From: Streptomyces tailanensis
GTDB taxonomy: Bacteria; Actinomycetota; Actinomycetes; Streptomycetales; Streptomycetaceae
Reading direction: 5' to 3'
NCBI RefSeq assembly: GCF_008386495.1
Contig: NZ_VTHJ01000018.1
Coordinates: 62,001-126,000, forward strand
Length of the DNA: 64,000 bases
Shown here: positions 44,962 to 52,940 of the stretch, piece after piece
Position numbering within the stretch: position 1 is the stretch's first letter
How the letters are laid out: the number at the start of each line of letters is the position of its first letter
The notes under the pieces: generated by a model
Database searches by the model: none
Seen by the model: the letters and a program-made list of their open reading frames with translations, nothing else
Told to the model about the DNA's origin: nothing
Made by a program: the position numbers and the translations under genes

Positions 44962-45890
44962 GATGTTGCGTTCGGGCCCTGGGGGGATACGTGCGGGGCT
45001 GTCGGCGGAGCCGTGGGTATGTGGCCAGCCGACGGATACCCCTGAGCGGGCTGAGCCGGCGCCGAGTACATCGGCGGGGCAGGGGGGCCGGGCGGTGCAC
45101 TCGGGGCGGGGACCGGGGCCGACTGGATCGGGGGCTCCTGGCCAAAGGCCGAGGTGAGGGGCACCTCGATGCCCTGGATCGCGATCTCCACGCCCTCACG
45201 TGCAGCCGAGTGCACCGCTTCCCGCATGGCGCGCGGGCGGTCGGTGCGCAGCATCTGGTTGAGGCTGTCCGAGCGGTTCAGTATGGAGGCGACGATGTCT
45301 TTCACGAAGTGCCCGATCACCACGGCGCCGGAGCGGCTGCGCCACATCGTCCAGCCGACGTAGAGACTGGTGCCATAGGCGAAGACGGTCACGTAGGCCA
45401 CGTACCGGCCGCTGGTGACGACCAGCCGGTTGTGGACCACCTCTGGTGCGATGTCGCTGCGGATCCGGGCGGGAACGGCGGTGACGGGGATCCGGCGACG
45501 GGTCAGCGCGCCGTAGATCGTCGCGTACGCGGAGGAGGAGGCCGCGGCCTTGTCCTCCAGAAGCGTCTTCCGCTACGAGATCGGCTCGTTCTGCCGGACC
45601 AGCAGGAAGACGACCCAGAAGGTGGTGATCGACAGGATCAGGCCGGGGCCGATGGCCTCGAAGCTGCCTGCGAAGAGGGCGGGCAGCAGACCGAGGACGA
45701 AGAAGACCAGGAAGGACGCCACGGTCGCCTGGAACCACAGCTGCCTGATCGTCCTGAACTCCACCGACTCGTCGAAGCTCAGCTCGACGTCCCGGTACTG
45801 CAGTGTCTGATTGCGGTACGACCCGTTCGGACCCACCGCGCCGGAGGCCGCCCAGTCTGCGGGACCTGGCGTCCCTGCCGGTTCCGTCAT
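44946..45890 (-). pseudogene. Membrane protein of the HerA/calpain operon, interrupted by an in-frame TAG
   Basis: Reading through TAG at 45573-45575 gives one 314-residue protein. Two membrane helices lie in the first 105 residues (FQATVASFLVFFVLGLLPAL and LILSITTFWVVFLLV), then a cytoplasmic part (KTLLEDKAAASSSAYATIYG), a further hydrophobic segment YVAYVTVFAYGTSLYVGW, and an amphipathic helical part ending in a Pro-rich tail. The frame stays open and well composed on both sides of the stop, which argues for a single nonsense change. It is the first gene of the operon and its stop overlaps the HerA-like start, so it is probably the membrane anchor for that ATPase. No family recognised. Confidence 0.75.
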
Positions 45891-46282
45891 CTCCGTTACC
45901 CGTCCCCGTTCGTACCTCGTGTCGCCGTGATCACGCGGCCCATACCCGAGTGCGATGCGTGCACGATTCTCGTACGCAAGTCGCCCATGGGTTCAGTCGA
46001 TTGATCACCCTAGACCAGAGGTCTGACAATCGGTCACCGGCCCGGTGCTGACGGGAGTGAGGCCTGAGGTGCATGCCTCAGGCAGCAGCTTCGGCGGCCT
46101 CCGCTGTGTCGTACGGGAAGCATGCGAACGGCACTTCGCGCGGATAACGTCTTGGCGCGCGACAGCGCCTCCGCGTCGCGGGGTATGTCGCCGGGCTTGA
46201 ATGCGTCGACAAGACATGCCCATGCATGTGAATTCCCTCGAGGGGTGGAGGAAGGCGGGGGCCTGAGGCGGACCGGGGGTGG
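45891..46282. other. Intergenic region before the HerA/calpain operon
   Basis: About 390 bases on the minus-strand path from the NUDIX gene end to the membrane-protein ATG. It holds the hairpin at 46062-46083 and then the presumed operon promoter, which I cannot pin down. No coding bias. Confidence 0.5.
46062..46083 (-). terminator. Hairpin, probable terminator of the amidase-NUDIX operon
   Basis: GCCTGAGG and CCTCAGGC form a perfect 8-bp stem around TGCATG, about 200 bases past the NUDIX stop and 170 before the next gene. Confidence 0.5.
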
Positions 46283-46837
46283 TCAGCCGGTGTCCACGGT
46301 CCCGTCGCTGGTCGGCAGGTCCAGGAGGAGGGCCATGACGCCGACGAGGGTGGCGCCGCTGACGATCTCGCGGCGGGTGATCATGGCCGGAATCTCGGCG
46401 AGCGGAATCCATTCCAGCCGGTCGGACTCGTTCCGCTCGGTGGGCTCGCCGATCCGCCGGGCGTCGTCGGTCCGGAACACGAAGTGCTGGGTATCGCTGA
46501 TCCCAGCGGCGGGCTGCGCGTAGATCAGCTCCCGCAGCGACCCCGGACGCCACCCCGTCTCTTCCTCCAACTCCCGCGCCGCCGCTTCCTCGGGCCGTTC
46601 CCCCTCCTCGACCAGCCCCATGGGCAACTCCCAGCCCCAAGCGTCCGTGACGAAACGGTGCCGCCACATCATCAGCACCCGCCGCCGCTCGTCCACGGCC
46701 GCGGTGACGGCCAGATCCCGCAGCCGAACCACGTGGTAGTCGCACCGGGTGCCGTCAGGTTGCTCCACATCCAGCGACCGCAACCGCACCCAAGGGGTGT
46801 CGTGGATCGCGCGTTCACCGTGGACGGTCCATCGCAT
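46283..46837 (-). CDS. NUDIX hydrolase, ADP-ribose pyrophosphatase-like
   Basis: A 184-residue pyrophosphohydrolase acting on a nucleoside diphosphate linked to another group. The NUDIX box GLVEEGERPEEAAARELEEE, continuing TGW (about 85-107), is complete with the metal-binding Glu residues. The N-terminus MRWTVHGERAIHDTPWVRL and the WELPMG just before the box are typical of ADP-sugar hydrolases. I used ATG 46837; GTG 46876, overlapping the amidase stop, is also in frame. It follows the amidase directly, so the two are likely co-transcribed. It may clean up ADP-ribose-type nucleotides; the substrate is inferred. Confidence 0.88.
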   Translation of the reverse strand: MRWTVHGERAIHDTPWVRLRSLDVEQPDGTRCDYHVVRLRDLAVTAAVDERRRVLMMWRHRFVTDAWGWELPMGLVEEGERPEEAAARELEEETGWRPGSLRELIYAQPAAGISDTQHFVFRTDDARRIGEPTERNESDRLEWIPLAEIPAMITRREIVSGATLVGVMALLLDLPTSDGTVDTG

Positions 46838-46875
46838 GGCAATGCCTGCTTTCTCCGGTTTCCGGGGTGGGGCCA

Positions 46876-48198
46876 CTACTGGTACCAGCGGAACTGGCCT
46901 GCGGCCACGCGAAGCAGTGTGCTCTCCTCACCGTGCCGGGCCACGAGTTGGAGGCCGACCGGACAGCCGTCGGAGTCGAGGCCGGCCGGGATGCTCATGG
47001 CCGGGTGGCCGCTGAGGTTGAACGCCCAGGTGAGGGCCGTGGAGTAACGGTCGCCGGGGCCGTCGTGGCCGTGTGGGGGGTTGGGGGTGGTGGGGGTCAG
47101 GATCAGGTCGGCCGCGGTGAAGAGGTCGGCGAGGCGCCGGTCGTTCTCCGTACGAAGCCCGCGGGCCCTTCGCACGGCCGCCGGGTCGGTGTTCGGTGCA
47201 GCACGCAGGGCCAGCCACGCGGTTCCCGGGTCCTCCAGGCGTACGGGTTCGTCCCGCCGTATGAACCGGAGGAGGCCGGTGTCCGCGAGGCGGAGTGCGG
47301 CGGCGTGGGCGGTCGCGGCGGGCTCGGTGTCGGTGTCGGCGAAACCGAGGTCGGGCGACCAGAGGGCGGTGACGGGGGGCGGCGTGTCCCAGATCAGGGT
47401 CGGCTCCTCGTGGCCGGTGTGCCCGACTTCCTCCGCAGCGCTGCCCCCTACCCAGCGCCAGTACGCCGCTGCGTCGGAGGTGTACCGGGTAATGACGCCG
47501 GCAGCGGCGAGCCCGGCACGGTCGGGGGAGGACAGGCGCCCGTTGGTGGTCTTCAGGCCGACGACGCCGCACCACGCCGCCGGGATCCGTACCGACCCGG
47601 CGCCATCCGTGCCGGTCGCCATCGGGACCAGGCCGGCGGCCACCGCCGCCGCGGACCCGGCGGAGGAGCCGCCCGGAGTCCGGTCGGGGCGCCAGGGGTT
47701 CACGGTCCGGCCACCGGCGCCAAGGCCCCAGGTCTGCCAGGGAGTTCCGGGCCCGGGAACGGAGGTCGCCCCCACGGGCACACACCCGGCCGCCATCAAC
47801 GCCCGAGCCGCAGTGGTACGTAACCCGGCCCGTCCCTTGACCCCGATCGGCACGCCCGCCAACGGCAGCCGCACACCGGCCGCGACCCGCTCGTCCACCT
47901 CCGCCGCCCACCGCGACGCCTCCTCCGCCCACACCTCGATGAACGCACACAGCGTGGGCTCCGCCGCCTCGATCCGGGCGAGCGATGCGGCGACCACGTC
48001 GACGGCACGAAGCTCGCGCGTGCGTACGCCGGCGGAGATCTGCTCGGCCGAGAGCGTCACGAAGTCGTCGGGCGGGAGGGAGATGAGAGGAGGGGGCGCG
48101 AGCGGTTGGGAAGCAAACGGCGCAGCGAGAGGGCTTGGGGAGCGGTGCGGCGGGGAGCCGGTCGCGTTGGGCTGCATGGGCTTCTCGGGCTTCGTCAC
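46876..48198 (-). CDS. Amidase, amidase-signature family
   Basis: A 440-residue amide hydrolase with the Ser-cisSer-Lys triad: Lys in GVPIGVKGRAG (about 125), the Gly/Ser-rich loop TPGGSSAGSAAAVAAG (about 188-203) and the nucleophile region GTDGAGSVRIPAAWCG (about 210-225). The first 50 residues are Pro-rich and not part of the domain. Length is near the family minimum. The GTG at 48198 was kept for lack of a better start. A 5' fragment of a paralogue lies at 39793-40086, on the other side of the calpain/HerA operon. The substrate is unknown. Confidence 0.88.
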   Translation of the reverse strand: MTKPEKPMQPNATGSPPHRSPSPLAAPFASQPLAPPPLISLPPDDFVTLSAEQISAGVRTRELRAVDVVAASLARIEAAEPTLCAFIEVWAEEASRWAAEVDERVAAGVRLPLAGVPIGVKGRAGLRTTAARALMAAGCVPVGATSVPGPGTPWQTWGLGAGGRTVNPWRPDRTPGGSSAGSAAAVAAGLVPMATGTDGAGSVRIPAAWCGVVGLKTTNGRLSSPDRAGLAAAGVITRYTSDAAAYWRWVGGSAAEEVGHTGHEEPTLIWDTPPPVTALWSPDLGFADTDTEPAATAHAAALRLADTGLLRFIRRDEPVRLEDPGTAWLALRAAPNTDPAAVRRARGLRTENDRRLADLFTAADLILTPTTPNPPHGHDGPGDRYSTALTWAFNLSGHPAMSIPAGLDSDGCPVGLQLVARHGEESTLLRVAAGQFRWYQ

Positions 48199-48346
48199 GG
48201 TGGATCAGCGGCTCGGGCCGCCTGGGGTGGGCGGGTTCGGAGGAGTGGGCATCTGAGTGCGGGAGGGTATGGACGGCTTGGGGGCTGGGGTGGCTCGTAC
48301 CGCCGTCCGTGCCCCGAGACGGACGCACCAAGTGGAACGGCGTATA

Positions 48347-48559
48347 TCAGTCTTCCGGAGCGTCCAGGAAGGCGGTCGGGGCTAAGAACTCCGTGCTCGC
48401 ACCAGCGGCGGCGACCAGACGGCGGACGGTTGGGGCGGCGTCGAGGATGTCCGCCCGTGCGGGAGCAGGGCACGGCTCACCCGCGACACGTGCCTGCCGG
48501 AAGTCGGAACGAACCTGCTGAGCCAGCTCGCTGGAGGACGCTCCTGGCCCAATGCTCAT
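48347..48559 (-). CDS. Small hypothetical protein
   Basis: A 70-residue protein with an N-terminal helical part (ELAQQVRSDFRQARVAGEP), one Cys and a mildly hydrophobic acidic end. ATG 48559 was preferred to a longer frame because the upstream residues are Arg/Pro-rich filler and GGGTGAAG precedes the ATG. It lies between the amidase and the three-gene operon, on their strand. Its size invites a peptide-precursor reading, but no modifying enzyme is nearby. Function unknown. Confidence 0.5.
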   Translation of the reverse strand: MSIGPGASSSELAQQVRSDFRQARVAGEPCPAPARADILDAAPTVRRLVAAAGASTEFLAPTAFLDAPED

Positions 48560-48827
48560 GGCATCTTCACCCTTCCTCTCCACAGGCCACGGTTGGTGCC
48601 TTGGCCGCAAGAAGCAATGATTTCGGCCGACGGGACGGCGGTCACGGAAATCAATGAAATCAGGCGGTGGCGCACCGAGTCCGGGGTGTGCCGACCTCGC
48701 AGTCGGTGCCGTTCGCGGGCGGTGGGGGCCGTCCGCCATGTTCACCCCAGACCGGCGGATGGCCGTCTCCGAGGCCGCCCGCCCTGACCCGGGGAGGCAA
48801 AAGCGCGGACGGCCGACTGCGGGGCCA

Positions 48828-49130
48828 CTACCGGCCGAGCGGACCGTGGCCGGTGCGGCAGCGGGGGCTGCGGCACGGGGGCCGGCCCAGGGACACGGGC
48901 GCGAGCGTGGCCGCGCCGGGGGCGTACGCGGTCGGCACTGTCACGCCGAACCGGCGCCCGTCGCCGTCGAGACGGTAGGTGCTGATCGTCAGGCGCGACG
49001 TTCCCGGCTCGGGCGGAGTTCCGGCCTTCACGACGGCACCTCCCACCCGGTGACCACGCATTCCACACGGTCGGCGCACGCGCGCATCTCGCCGAGCCGG
49101 GGCCACGGTCACCGTGCGACGTGTGGTCAC
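48828..49130 (-). CDS. Hypothetical protein, third gene of a small operon
   Basis: A 100-residue basic protein without recognised domains. A core LTISTYRLDGDGRRFGVTVP reads as a beta-hairpin. The GTG at 49130 overlaps the stop of the gene before it by 4 bases (GTGA), the main reason to accept it. The last 25 residues are Arg/Pro/Cys-rich and may be a shifted end. Confidence 0.5.
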   Translation of the reverse strand: MTTRRTVTVAPARRDARVRRPCGMRGHRVGGAVVKAGTPPEPGTSRLTISTYRLDGDGRRFGVTVPTAYAPGAATLAPVSLGRPPCRSPRCRTGHGPLGR

Positions 49131-49651
49131 CGCTCCCCCTCCCTACGGCGCGCCTCGGTCAGGAGGGAGAGCACGTCCGGCACGGGCGGGAAGTGCGGGG
49201 CGCAGTCCGGGCAGGCGTACACGTTGAAGCCGGGACCGGTCGCCTGGTGCACCTCGGAGACGATGACCGGCCGGTCGGTGACCACGTCGCAGCGGACGCA
49301 CATCCGCACCGGCCGCCGCTCCTGCCGCTCGGGGCGACCGGGCGCGGCAGTCCAGCCGGCGCACGGGCCGCACGCGGGTCCGTCCCGGAACGTCCCGTCC
49401 GGCTCGGGGACGGTCAGTGTCTCCAGCGGGCTCGCGGCGGTGCCGCAGTCCCCACGGTCCCCACATGCTGGGAACCACGTCGAGTTGAAGGCGTCGCGGT
49501 GGTCGCCGTCGTGCCCGCCGGGCAGGAGGCAGGGCAGGCGGTGACTGCCCGGCCGCCCCGGACGCTGCCAGTCGTACCGGCGTGCCCCGCACAGTTTCGC
49601 TTCGGGGGCCGCCTCGGAGGCTGCCTCGGGGTGCTCGGGAGTCGTGTTCAT
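49127..49651 (-). CDS. Cys-rich hypothetical protein, second gene of a small operon
   Basis: A 174-residue protein with two putative metal-binding clusters: an N-terminal C-x15-C...H pattern (LCGARRYDWQRPG, then LPCLLPGGHDGDH), and a C-terminal zinc ribbon made of MCVRCD and YACPDCAPH, with CGPCAGW between. No family is recognised. It is coupled at both ends by 4-base overlaps. Such operons beside mini-GntR regulators are common in Streptomyces accessory regions. Confidence 0.65.
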   Translation of the reverse strand: MNTTPEHPEAASEAAPEAKLCGARRYDWQRPGRPGSHRLPCLLPGGHDGDHRDAFNSTWFPACGDRGDCGTAASPLETLTVPEPDGTFRDGPACGPCAGWTAAPGRPERQERRPVRMCVRCDVVTDRPVIVSEVHQATGPGFNVYACPDCAPHFPPVPDVLSLLTEARRREGER

Positions 49652-50001
49652 CGGGCCACCGCCTCAGCGCCGATCAGGTGCCGGTCGAGGTCGACGCCGA
49701 GGTCAGGGACCAGGACCAGGGCGGTGCGGCGCCTGTGTTGCAGAGCCCGCTCATGACTGGCGCGTTCCCGCTTCCACACGATCACGTACGGGCGGACCAT
49801 GGCCGCCGTTTCGCCGTCGAGGACAGGGTGAAGCCCGTACGGGGAACGGTGGGCGGGAAGCCGCAGGGCGGTGCTGAGGGGCGCCTCGGGCCGTTGCTCG
49901 GAGGCCGGTACGGCCGGGTCCATGGTGGCCCGGCGCTTGCCGGTACCGGGCGCGAACACGCCCAGCAGCCACGCGAGCAGTACAACGATAAAGTTTCGCA
50001 T
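49648..50001 (-). CDS. Hypothetical membrane or secreted protein, first gene of a small operon
   Basis: A 117-residue protein that starts with one hydrophobic helix (NFIVVLLAWLLGVFAPG, about 3-19) and continues with a basic, Arg/His-rich body. The helix may be an uncleaved anchor. ATG 50001 with GGAGCTTCG upstream; stop overlaps the Cys-rich gene. It is divergent from the mini-GntR gene across the iterated operator at 50088-50126, which probably controls it. Confidence 0.65.
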   Translation of the reverse strand: MRNFIVVLLAWLLGVFAPGTGKRRATMDPAVPASEQRPEAPLSTALRLPAHRSPYGLHPVLDGETAAMVRPYVIVWKRERASHERALQHRRRTALVLVPDLGVDLDRHLIGAEAVAR

Positions 50002-50087
50002 AGCCGAAGCTCCTATCTTCGGTCAGCCCCTGGGGATCGGCCCTTGCCCGGCCGCCCTGGGGGCGTTTTGCGCACTTGGAGAATCGA

Positions 50088-50126
50088 GACTAGCTGACTA
50101 GTAGACTACATCGATAGCCGACTAGT
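50088..50126. promoter_or_regulatory. 8-bp iterated operator array (GACTAG iterons)
   Basis: GACTA(G/C) starts at 50088, 50096, 50104 and 50120, an exact 8- or 16-base phase; the copy expected at 50112 is degenerate (GATAG). It sits between the divergent small operon and the mini-GntR gene and is the likely binding array of that regulator. Confidence 0.55.
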
Positions 50127-50149
50127 GGAATTGCTCGCACGCTGAATAC

Positions 50150-50371
50150 ATGAATCTTGATCGCTCAGTGCCGTTCGCCCCGCAGGTTGCCGATGATCTC
50201 CGGCGCAGGCTGGACGCCGGCGAATGGCGCAGCGGGGACAAGCTCCCCGGCACCGTGGCGCTGAGCGCCGAGTACGACATCAGCCAGTCGACAGCCGTGC
50301 GCGCCGTGGCAGTGTTGGTGTCGGAGGGGCGGTTGCGCAAAGAGATCCCGCGAGGGTTCTACGTGGTGTAG
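50150..50371 (+). CDS. Mini GntR-family transcription regulator
   Basis: A 73-residue protein that is just the GntR winged helix-turn-helix: FAPQVADDLRRRLDAGEW, the recognition helix region EYDISQSTAVRAVAVLVSEG and the wing LRKEIPRGFYVV. There is no effector domain, as in the short Streptomyces plasmid-type KorA/TraR-like regulators. It is likely autoregulatory through the iterons just upstream. The ribosome site is weak. Confidence 0.8.
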   Translation: MNLDRSVPFAPQVADDLRRRLDAGEWRSGDKLPGTVALSAEYDISQSTAVRAVAVLVSEGRLRKEIPRGFYVV

Positions 50372-50910
50372 CGCCCAACTCGCCTACAAGAAGTGGCAGT
50401 TGAGCGCGTAGTCTGCCTGCTGACCTGCGGGGTGTGACTCGTGCGCCCTGGTGGCTCTCTGCCGGTCATGGTCGCTGTATCGAAGCCTCAAGGGTTGCGG
50501 GACGGGAGGACCGGGCAGAGGAGCCAGGGAGGGTTGACAAACGCACGGGAGGGGGGCCAGGGCGGGGATCAGGAGTGCCGACGCTCACTCGGAGCCCACC
50601 TCGCGCGGTTGAGCGTGACGCGAGCAAGGGACAGCGGGAGCTGGTCGAAGAACTCTGCTCTGTCCGGTGTCCAGTCCGTCCCCTCGGCGCGGTGTCCTGG
50701 TGGGCGCGAGGGGCTACCTACCCGAAGCGTGGCTGCCGTTCCACGCCCGCGCCCTCGAAGCTCCGGCCGTCGAATTGGAGCGTCGAGGGCGTTTACGTGC
50801 GGGGTGAGACCGACAGCCCGCCCGCCCCGAGGGCCACCGTATGGCGGGGCGGGCGGGTACGCGGAGCCGTAGGGCCTGGGGCAGTGGGACGGGTCCTGGG
50901 TTTTGGGCGG
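50372..50910. other. Gene-free stretch, probable degraded mobile DNA
   Basis: About 540 bases between the GntR gene and the transposase relic. Frames here are Arg/Pro-rich and without recognisable motifs. The strip next to 50911 should once have encoded the transposase C-terminus but shows none of the DDE-domain motifs. Confidence 0.4.
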
Positions 50911-51225
50911 TCGTACATGCGGGCCATCCACGGCGCAGTCGTCCAGGTCCAGCAGTTCGGCGCGGCGCAGCTCGCCCAGCAGGGCGGCATGTGGGCGGGG
51001 CCAGTCCCCCGGCTGGCGCCAGGTCGTCACTCCGGAGCAACCCACGGTCTCCGCGGAGACATCACGCCAGGCGACACCGTTCCGCAACACATACATGACG
51101 CCGGCGAGCGCAGTTCGGTCGGGAACACGCAACCGCCCCGGATGGCGACGGCGCCGCTCGGGAGCAGGGGGCAGCAGCGGAGCCACTCGCTCCCACAGGT
51201 CGTCAGGAACAAGATCAGCGGGCAT
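50911..51225 (-). mobile_element. IS5-family transposase relic (N-terminal part)
   Basis: About 105 residues match the N-terminal half of Streptomyces IS5/IS1647-like transposases: MPADLVPDDLWERVAPLLPP, a Gly/Arg-rich HPGRLRVPDRTALAGVMYVL, then NGVAWRDV and AELLDLDDCAVDG with the first catalytic Asp. A short internal deletion is seen at WRQPGDWPRPHA, and the similarity stops after VDGPHVR. The rest of the DDE domain is gone and no terminal repeat was found, so it is inactive. Confidence 0.75.
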
Positions 51226-51354
51226 CTCGGGCACACTGCCGACCAAGATCGACGAGCGCAGGACTCGCAGCCCAACTCAGTCTGAAACGACAGCAACTGA
51301 TCCCGCGAGCGCTGGCCTGGCTGATCGCTTCAAGATCTGCCAAGGTCTGGGGGC

Positions 51355-52417
51355 ATGAGCAGACAAGACGACGTGTGGGAACTGATCCACCTCATCAACA
51401 CGAAGATGGAAAGCGCGGCCGCGTCCGGCGACCTGCGCACAGTCCTGACGTCAGGCGATCTCCCGGAAGTGCTGCAGCTCGACGCGATACTCGCAGAGGG
51501 CAGCGCGGACATCGATGTCAGCATGACGGCCGTCGCGCAGCACCTGCTGGGCACGCTGCGCTGGTACCGGTCTCAACTGGTGCCCGAAGGCGAGGGACAC
51601 GGCGACTACGATGCCGCGCTGGCCTTGTTCGAGCTGCCCTTCGTCCTGGGGCTGGACGACATCCCGGAGCCCATGCTCCCCGCACTCGCGGAACGGGCGG
51701 TGCCCGCAGCCGCTTCATTCCAACAGGGGGCGTCCGGGACGAAGTCCCCGGCTGAGGTCGAGAGCGCGATCATGTTGTCCCAGCAGATCGTGACACACCT
51801 CGTTCCCGACCACCCCTTCCGTCCCGCGATGACCGCCAATCTGGGCCATATGCTGATGCTCCGGTTCGAGGACAGCGGCTCGGCGGAGGATCTCGACCAG
51901 TCCATCGAACTGCTTGAGGCGGCGCTGGCCAGTGCCGTCGACCAGCGAGAAGCCATTCTTTCCACCTTGGTGCAGGCGCTCAGGCGCCGGCTGGCGGCCA
52001 CTGCCGACCCTGCGGATCTGGACCGGGTGATCGAGTGCTGTGAAGCCGGCCGCGGCAGCGCCTGTTGATGACGAAGCCGCCGTCAAATGGCTGAGCGGCT
52101 TGGGCGACTCCCTGCTCAACCGATTCGAACGCGTCGGCGCCGACTCCGATCTGGACCGGGCGATAGACGTCAAGAGGCGGGCGCTCGGCGCCGACCGTGC
52201 GCGCCTCCTCGACCACACCGCCATGAAGTACGACCTCGCCTACGCACTGTCGCGCCGCTTCAACCGCACCCGCTCGGCGACGGATCTCGCCGAAGCGATC
52301 AACCTCGCCAGGTCCGCGGTGGAAGCCGCCGAGCCCGACCACGTCTTCCGCGCCCCGACGCAGAACCTGCTGGAAGCCATGCTGAGGGTGAACACCTCGC
52401 GGCCCGACTCATTGTGA
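51355..52417 (+). pseudogene. TPR protein of the CHAT type, frameshifted and truncated
   Basis: The first frame (237 codons, to 52068) has the typical start of Streptomyces TPR-CHAT proteins (MSRQDDVWELIHLINTKME) and helical repeats such as SGSAEDLDQSIELLEAALAS and ADPADLDRVIECCEAG. Near 52050 the homology moves to another frame, continuing KWLSGLGDSLLNRFERVG, DSDLDRAIDVKRRALGA and SATDLAEAINLARSAVEAAE, and stops at 52417. Intact relatives have many more repeats and a C-terminal CHAT caspase-like protease, absent here. Confidence 0.7.
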
Positions 52418-52422
52418 AACGG

Positions 52423-52940
52423 TCAGTTGGGCGAGTTGGTATTCACGTTCAGCTCGATCGCGGACTTGCCTCCGTTGTCGGCGTCGGTCTGTCCATACAC
52501 GATGCCGTCGTTCAGGAGTGAACGGATGTTGATGGTCCGCCGCGTGTCGTCGCCCTGGAGACAGAGGCCTGACTTGACGTCGAAGATGACGGAATTGAGG
52601 CCGAGGTAGCGATCGTTCGGGGAGGCCACGGCGTCGGCCACGTCGCCCGTGTCCCCCTCGCCGCACGCCGTACTGGCCAGGAGACGGCCGGTGTTCAGGT
52701 CAGGTCGTGTGCGGACCACCAGCCGGTGTCCGAGTCGTCATCGGCTTTCCGGTGGGCGAGGAACAAGCCGGTGCGGACGGCAGCGAAGTTCCCGCTCACG
52801 TACCCGCCGCTGGAGTTCTTTCCCGGGTCAGCTTCCTTCAGCGCGATGTCCTGGGAGGCCCATCCACCCTTGACGCCAAACCCGCCCAAGTTGTTGGTTG
52901 CCACAGGCCCCTTCGGGGTGACGGCCACTACAGCCGTCAC
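52423..52940 (-). pseudogene. 3' remnant of an unidentified protein gene, with a 5-bp duplication
   Basis: Two frames join into one plausible protein end: GGWASQDIALKEADPGKNSS and TGLFLAHRKADDD first, then TGRLLASTACGEGDTGDVAD, ASPNDRYLGLNSVIFDVKSG and IYGQ-like GIVYGQTDADNGG. The join is the tandem repeat CCTGACCTGA near 52697-52706; removing one 5-base unit restores the frame. The 5' side is fused in frame to the folD relic, a deletion junction near 52940. Family not recognised; it looks like a secreted beta-propeller-type end. Confidence 0.5.

Noticed and set aside
48347..48559. RiPP precursor peptide
   Set aside because: Only one Cys, no recognisable leader/core division and no modifying enzyme nearby.
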